Source: an uncultured Prevotellaceae bacterium (GTDB taxonomy: Bacteria; Bacteroidota; Bacteroidia; Bacteroidales; Bacteroidaceae). From it: DNA of 7,027 nt. Positions 5,958 to 7,027 of this stretch are shown here, piece by piece (within the stretch, counting starts at the first letter, position 1; each line of letters starts with the position of its first letter). The notes under the pieces were generated by a model that was not told the DNA's origin, did no database searches, and saw only the letters and a list, made by a program, of their open reading frames with translations. The translations under genes and the position numbers were made by a program. Location: positions 1 to 7,027 of the forward strand of contig CATXZX010000091.1 of NCBI GenBank assembly GCA_958404085.1. The letters are read 5' to 3'.

Positions 5958-7027
5958 CTAATCTTTATACATAGACCAGTCCGGTGCAGGCATGGCCTTT
6001 TGCTCTACGTTCTGAATATCCCAAAGCATTTGCCGGTCCATCGGTTTCAGCACACCGGTATCTTCCAGATTCTGCATATAGGCCTTGAACTCGTCGCGCG
6101 TGTCCCTATCCATCAGATAATAGAAATTGCTATAATCGTTATAGTAGAGGGCCACCAAGCGGAAGAACCCGTATTGCTCGAAATAAGGATAAAGGTTGTA
6201 ACCCGTCAACCGAGACACTTTATGAATGAAGTTGAACTGGAACGGCACGACATTTGCCCTATTGTTGCTGCACTGCTTCGTTGCCAAAACGGAATACTTA
6301 TCGTCATCGTCCGGCGTATGGCGCAACATTTCATACAAATCGGCGCTGAAGTTCTTCATACCCCTGACATAAGTCATGTAATAGAACAAATTCCAGAACG
6401 TCGCCAACTTCTCTTCATGGTTCAGTTCCAGGTAACTGATGGCATGGTCCGGATCCGTCTCAGCGGATGTAATGATGGAATCCTTCATGGCCAGACACAG
6501 TTCCGGATTGATGGAGCCCGAAGCCATTTTGTAGGCAGCATGACGCAACGGGCCAGGTTTTCCGGCACTGGAATTATTCAGCAGTTTGTTGTTGGCCGCC
6601 GCTTTCATACCAGCATGCTTCGTCAGCGCGCTCGGCAACCCCATCCGCATCACCACATCCATCGTATTGAAGTTGTTCGAAGTCTCGGTCATGCCTCCCC
6701 ATTTCAGGAAATTGTTCATCTGGTGAACGTGTCCCCACTCATGGGCCATACCCCAACATACGCCGAAGTCACCGGCTGTGAGTTTCTCCGGACTGCATGT
6801 ACGATACATCTGGTTGTAGTGGAAAGCCACGCCGTCGGCATCGCGGAACATGTAACCGGAAAATGCTACGCGGGCCATGATACGGTTCTCTGGCATTTTG
6901 CCGTATTTCTTCAGGCCTATATACTGCTGTTCCCAACACACGATGGAATCGTATGCGGCTATCAGCCAGCGACCCTTTCCTGACCCATGAGATTGTGAAC
7001 AGCATAACCCCCATCGCGTCGCTCTCC
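5958..7027 (-). CDS. M60-family (enhancin-like) zinc metallopeptidase, partial, putative mucin O-glycopeptidase
   Basis: The C-terminal part of a gluzincin-type peptidase; the gene's 5' end lies beyond the right edge. Residues are counted from the GTG codon at 6941-6939, which is an internal Val rather than a start because the frame stays open to the edge. HEWGH at 67-71 (bases 6743-6729) followed by Glu86 in TETSNN gives the M60 pattern HExxH with a third ligand Glu 15 residues after the second His. KVSRLTGYNLYPYFEQYGF at 241-259 resembles the family's conserved C-terminal motif (NLTDYFExWGF type). Known M60 enzymes from gut Bacteroidetes and Akkermansia cleave O-glycosylated mucin-type proteins and are secreted or surface-exposed; signal and binding domains would lie off the window. 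Convergence with a fucose operon fits mucin foraging. Upstream of about 6985 the frame reads poorly, so a frameshift is possible. No domain follows the catalytic part before TAG. Confidence 0.87.
   Translation of the reverse strand, partial: RATRWGLCCSQSHGSGKGRWLIAAYDSIVCWEQQYIGLKKYGKMPENRIMARVAFSGYMFRDADGVAFHYNQMYRTCSPEKLTAGDFGVCWGMAHEWGHVHQMNNFLKWGGMTETSNNFNTMDVVMRMGLPSALTKHAGMKAAANNKLLNNSSAGKPGPLRHAAYKMASGSINPELCLAMKDSIITSAETDPDHAISYLELNHEEKLATFWNLFYYMTYVRGMKNFSADLYEMLRHTPDDDDKYSVLATKQCSNNRANVVPFQFNFIHKVSRLTGYNLYPYFEQYGFFRLVALYYNDYSNFYYLMDRDTRDEFKAYMQNLEDTGVLKPMDRQMLWDIQNVEQKAMPAPDWSMYKD
6970..6990 (-). other. Possible frameshift in the M60 gene
   Basis: On the - strand the peptidase frame reads GKGRWLIAAYDSIV, which looks like the helix before the catalytic motif in M60 proteins. 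Upstream, the same frame gives WGLCCSQSHGSG, which does not look like the family. A second frame, open from the edge, gives ESDAMGVMLFTISWVRKG, reminiscent of the M60 stretch that has a hydrophobic strand followed by Thr-x-x-Ser. The two frames would join near the AAAGGG run (6973-6978 on the + strand as CCCTTT) if one extra base is present. This is pattern recognition only. Confidence 0.4.

Noticed and set aside
6300..6314. DDDDK in the M60 protein, which looks like an enteropeptidase-type cleavage site
   Set aside because: It is a short acidic loop motif that arises easily by chance, with no reason to expect processing at this spot.
5958..6941. GTG at 6941 as a true start of a short M60 protein
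   Set aside because: The frame remains open upstream, conserved pre-catalytic residues (WLIAAYDSI) precede it, and starting there would cut off most of an M60 protein.
5949..6983. A 344-codon + strand open frame opposite the M60 gene
   Set aside because: It is the antisense shadow of a well supported peptidase frame with HEWGH and family motifs. Its product is rich in His, Arg and Ile with no recognisable domain.
1..7027. CRISPR arrays, tRNA or rRNA genes, insertion sequences and attachment sites
   Set aside because: I saw no regularly spaced repeats, no cloverleaf-like or rRNA sequence, no transposase-like protein and no flanking repeats. Almost all of the window is coding for recognised families.

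Overview
The window is the 3' three quarters of an L-fucose utilisation operon on the + strand, facing a partial zinc-peptidase gene on the - strand. Order: fucI (N-terminus missing) - fucO - fucA - fucK - fucP, then a strong hairpin terminator, then the C-terminal part of an M60 (enhancin-like) peptidase. There is no gene-free stretch over 300 bases. The longest gap is the 128 bases between fucP and the peptidase gene.

The organism is most likely a gut or mucosal Bacteroidales. The reasons are the Bacteroidetes-like fuc gene set with a rhamnulokinase-type kinase, the FHS-family FucP, the lack of Shine-Dalgarno sequences before the visible starts (fucO and fucP are preceded by AT-rich or C/T-rich DNA), and an M60 peptidase of the kind common in mucin-foraging Bacteroides relatives. 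Third codon positions are often G or C, so this looks GC-richer than typical Bacteroides. I cannot name a genus.

Together the + strand genes make a complete anaerobic route once the sugar is outside the cell. FucP imports L-fucose with a proton. FucI isomerises it to L-fuculose and the kinase phosphorylates this. FucA cleaves it to dihydroxyacetone phosphate and L-lactaldehyde, and FucO reduces lactaldehyde to 1,2-propanediol, regenerating NAD+. fucO/fucA and fucA/fucK overlap by ATGA, which suggests translational coupling. fucI is set apart from fucO by a 72-base gap holding a perfect 10-bp hairpin. A regulator (FucR type) and a fucose mutarotase are not in view; they may lie upstream.

The convergent M60 gene encodes a predicted mucin-type glycoprotein peptidase, which fits a mucin-fucose scavenging locus. 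Its upstream part, near the window edge, seems to be read better in another frame, so a frameshift is possible.

I did not find a previously undescribed system. The points most worth checking are: the aldolase lacks one of the three classical zinc histidines; FucP has Asn where E. coli has the essential Asp46, with an Asp one helical turn earlier; the kinase is RhaB-like; there is a fucI-fucO hairpin; and the M60 gene may be frameshifted.
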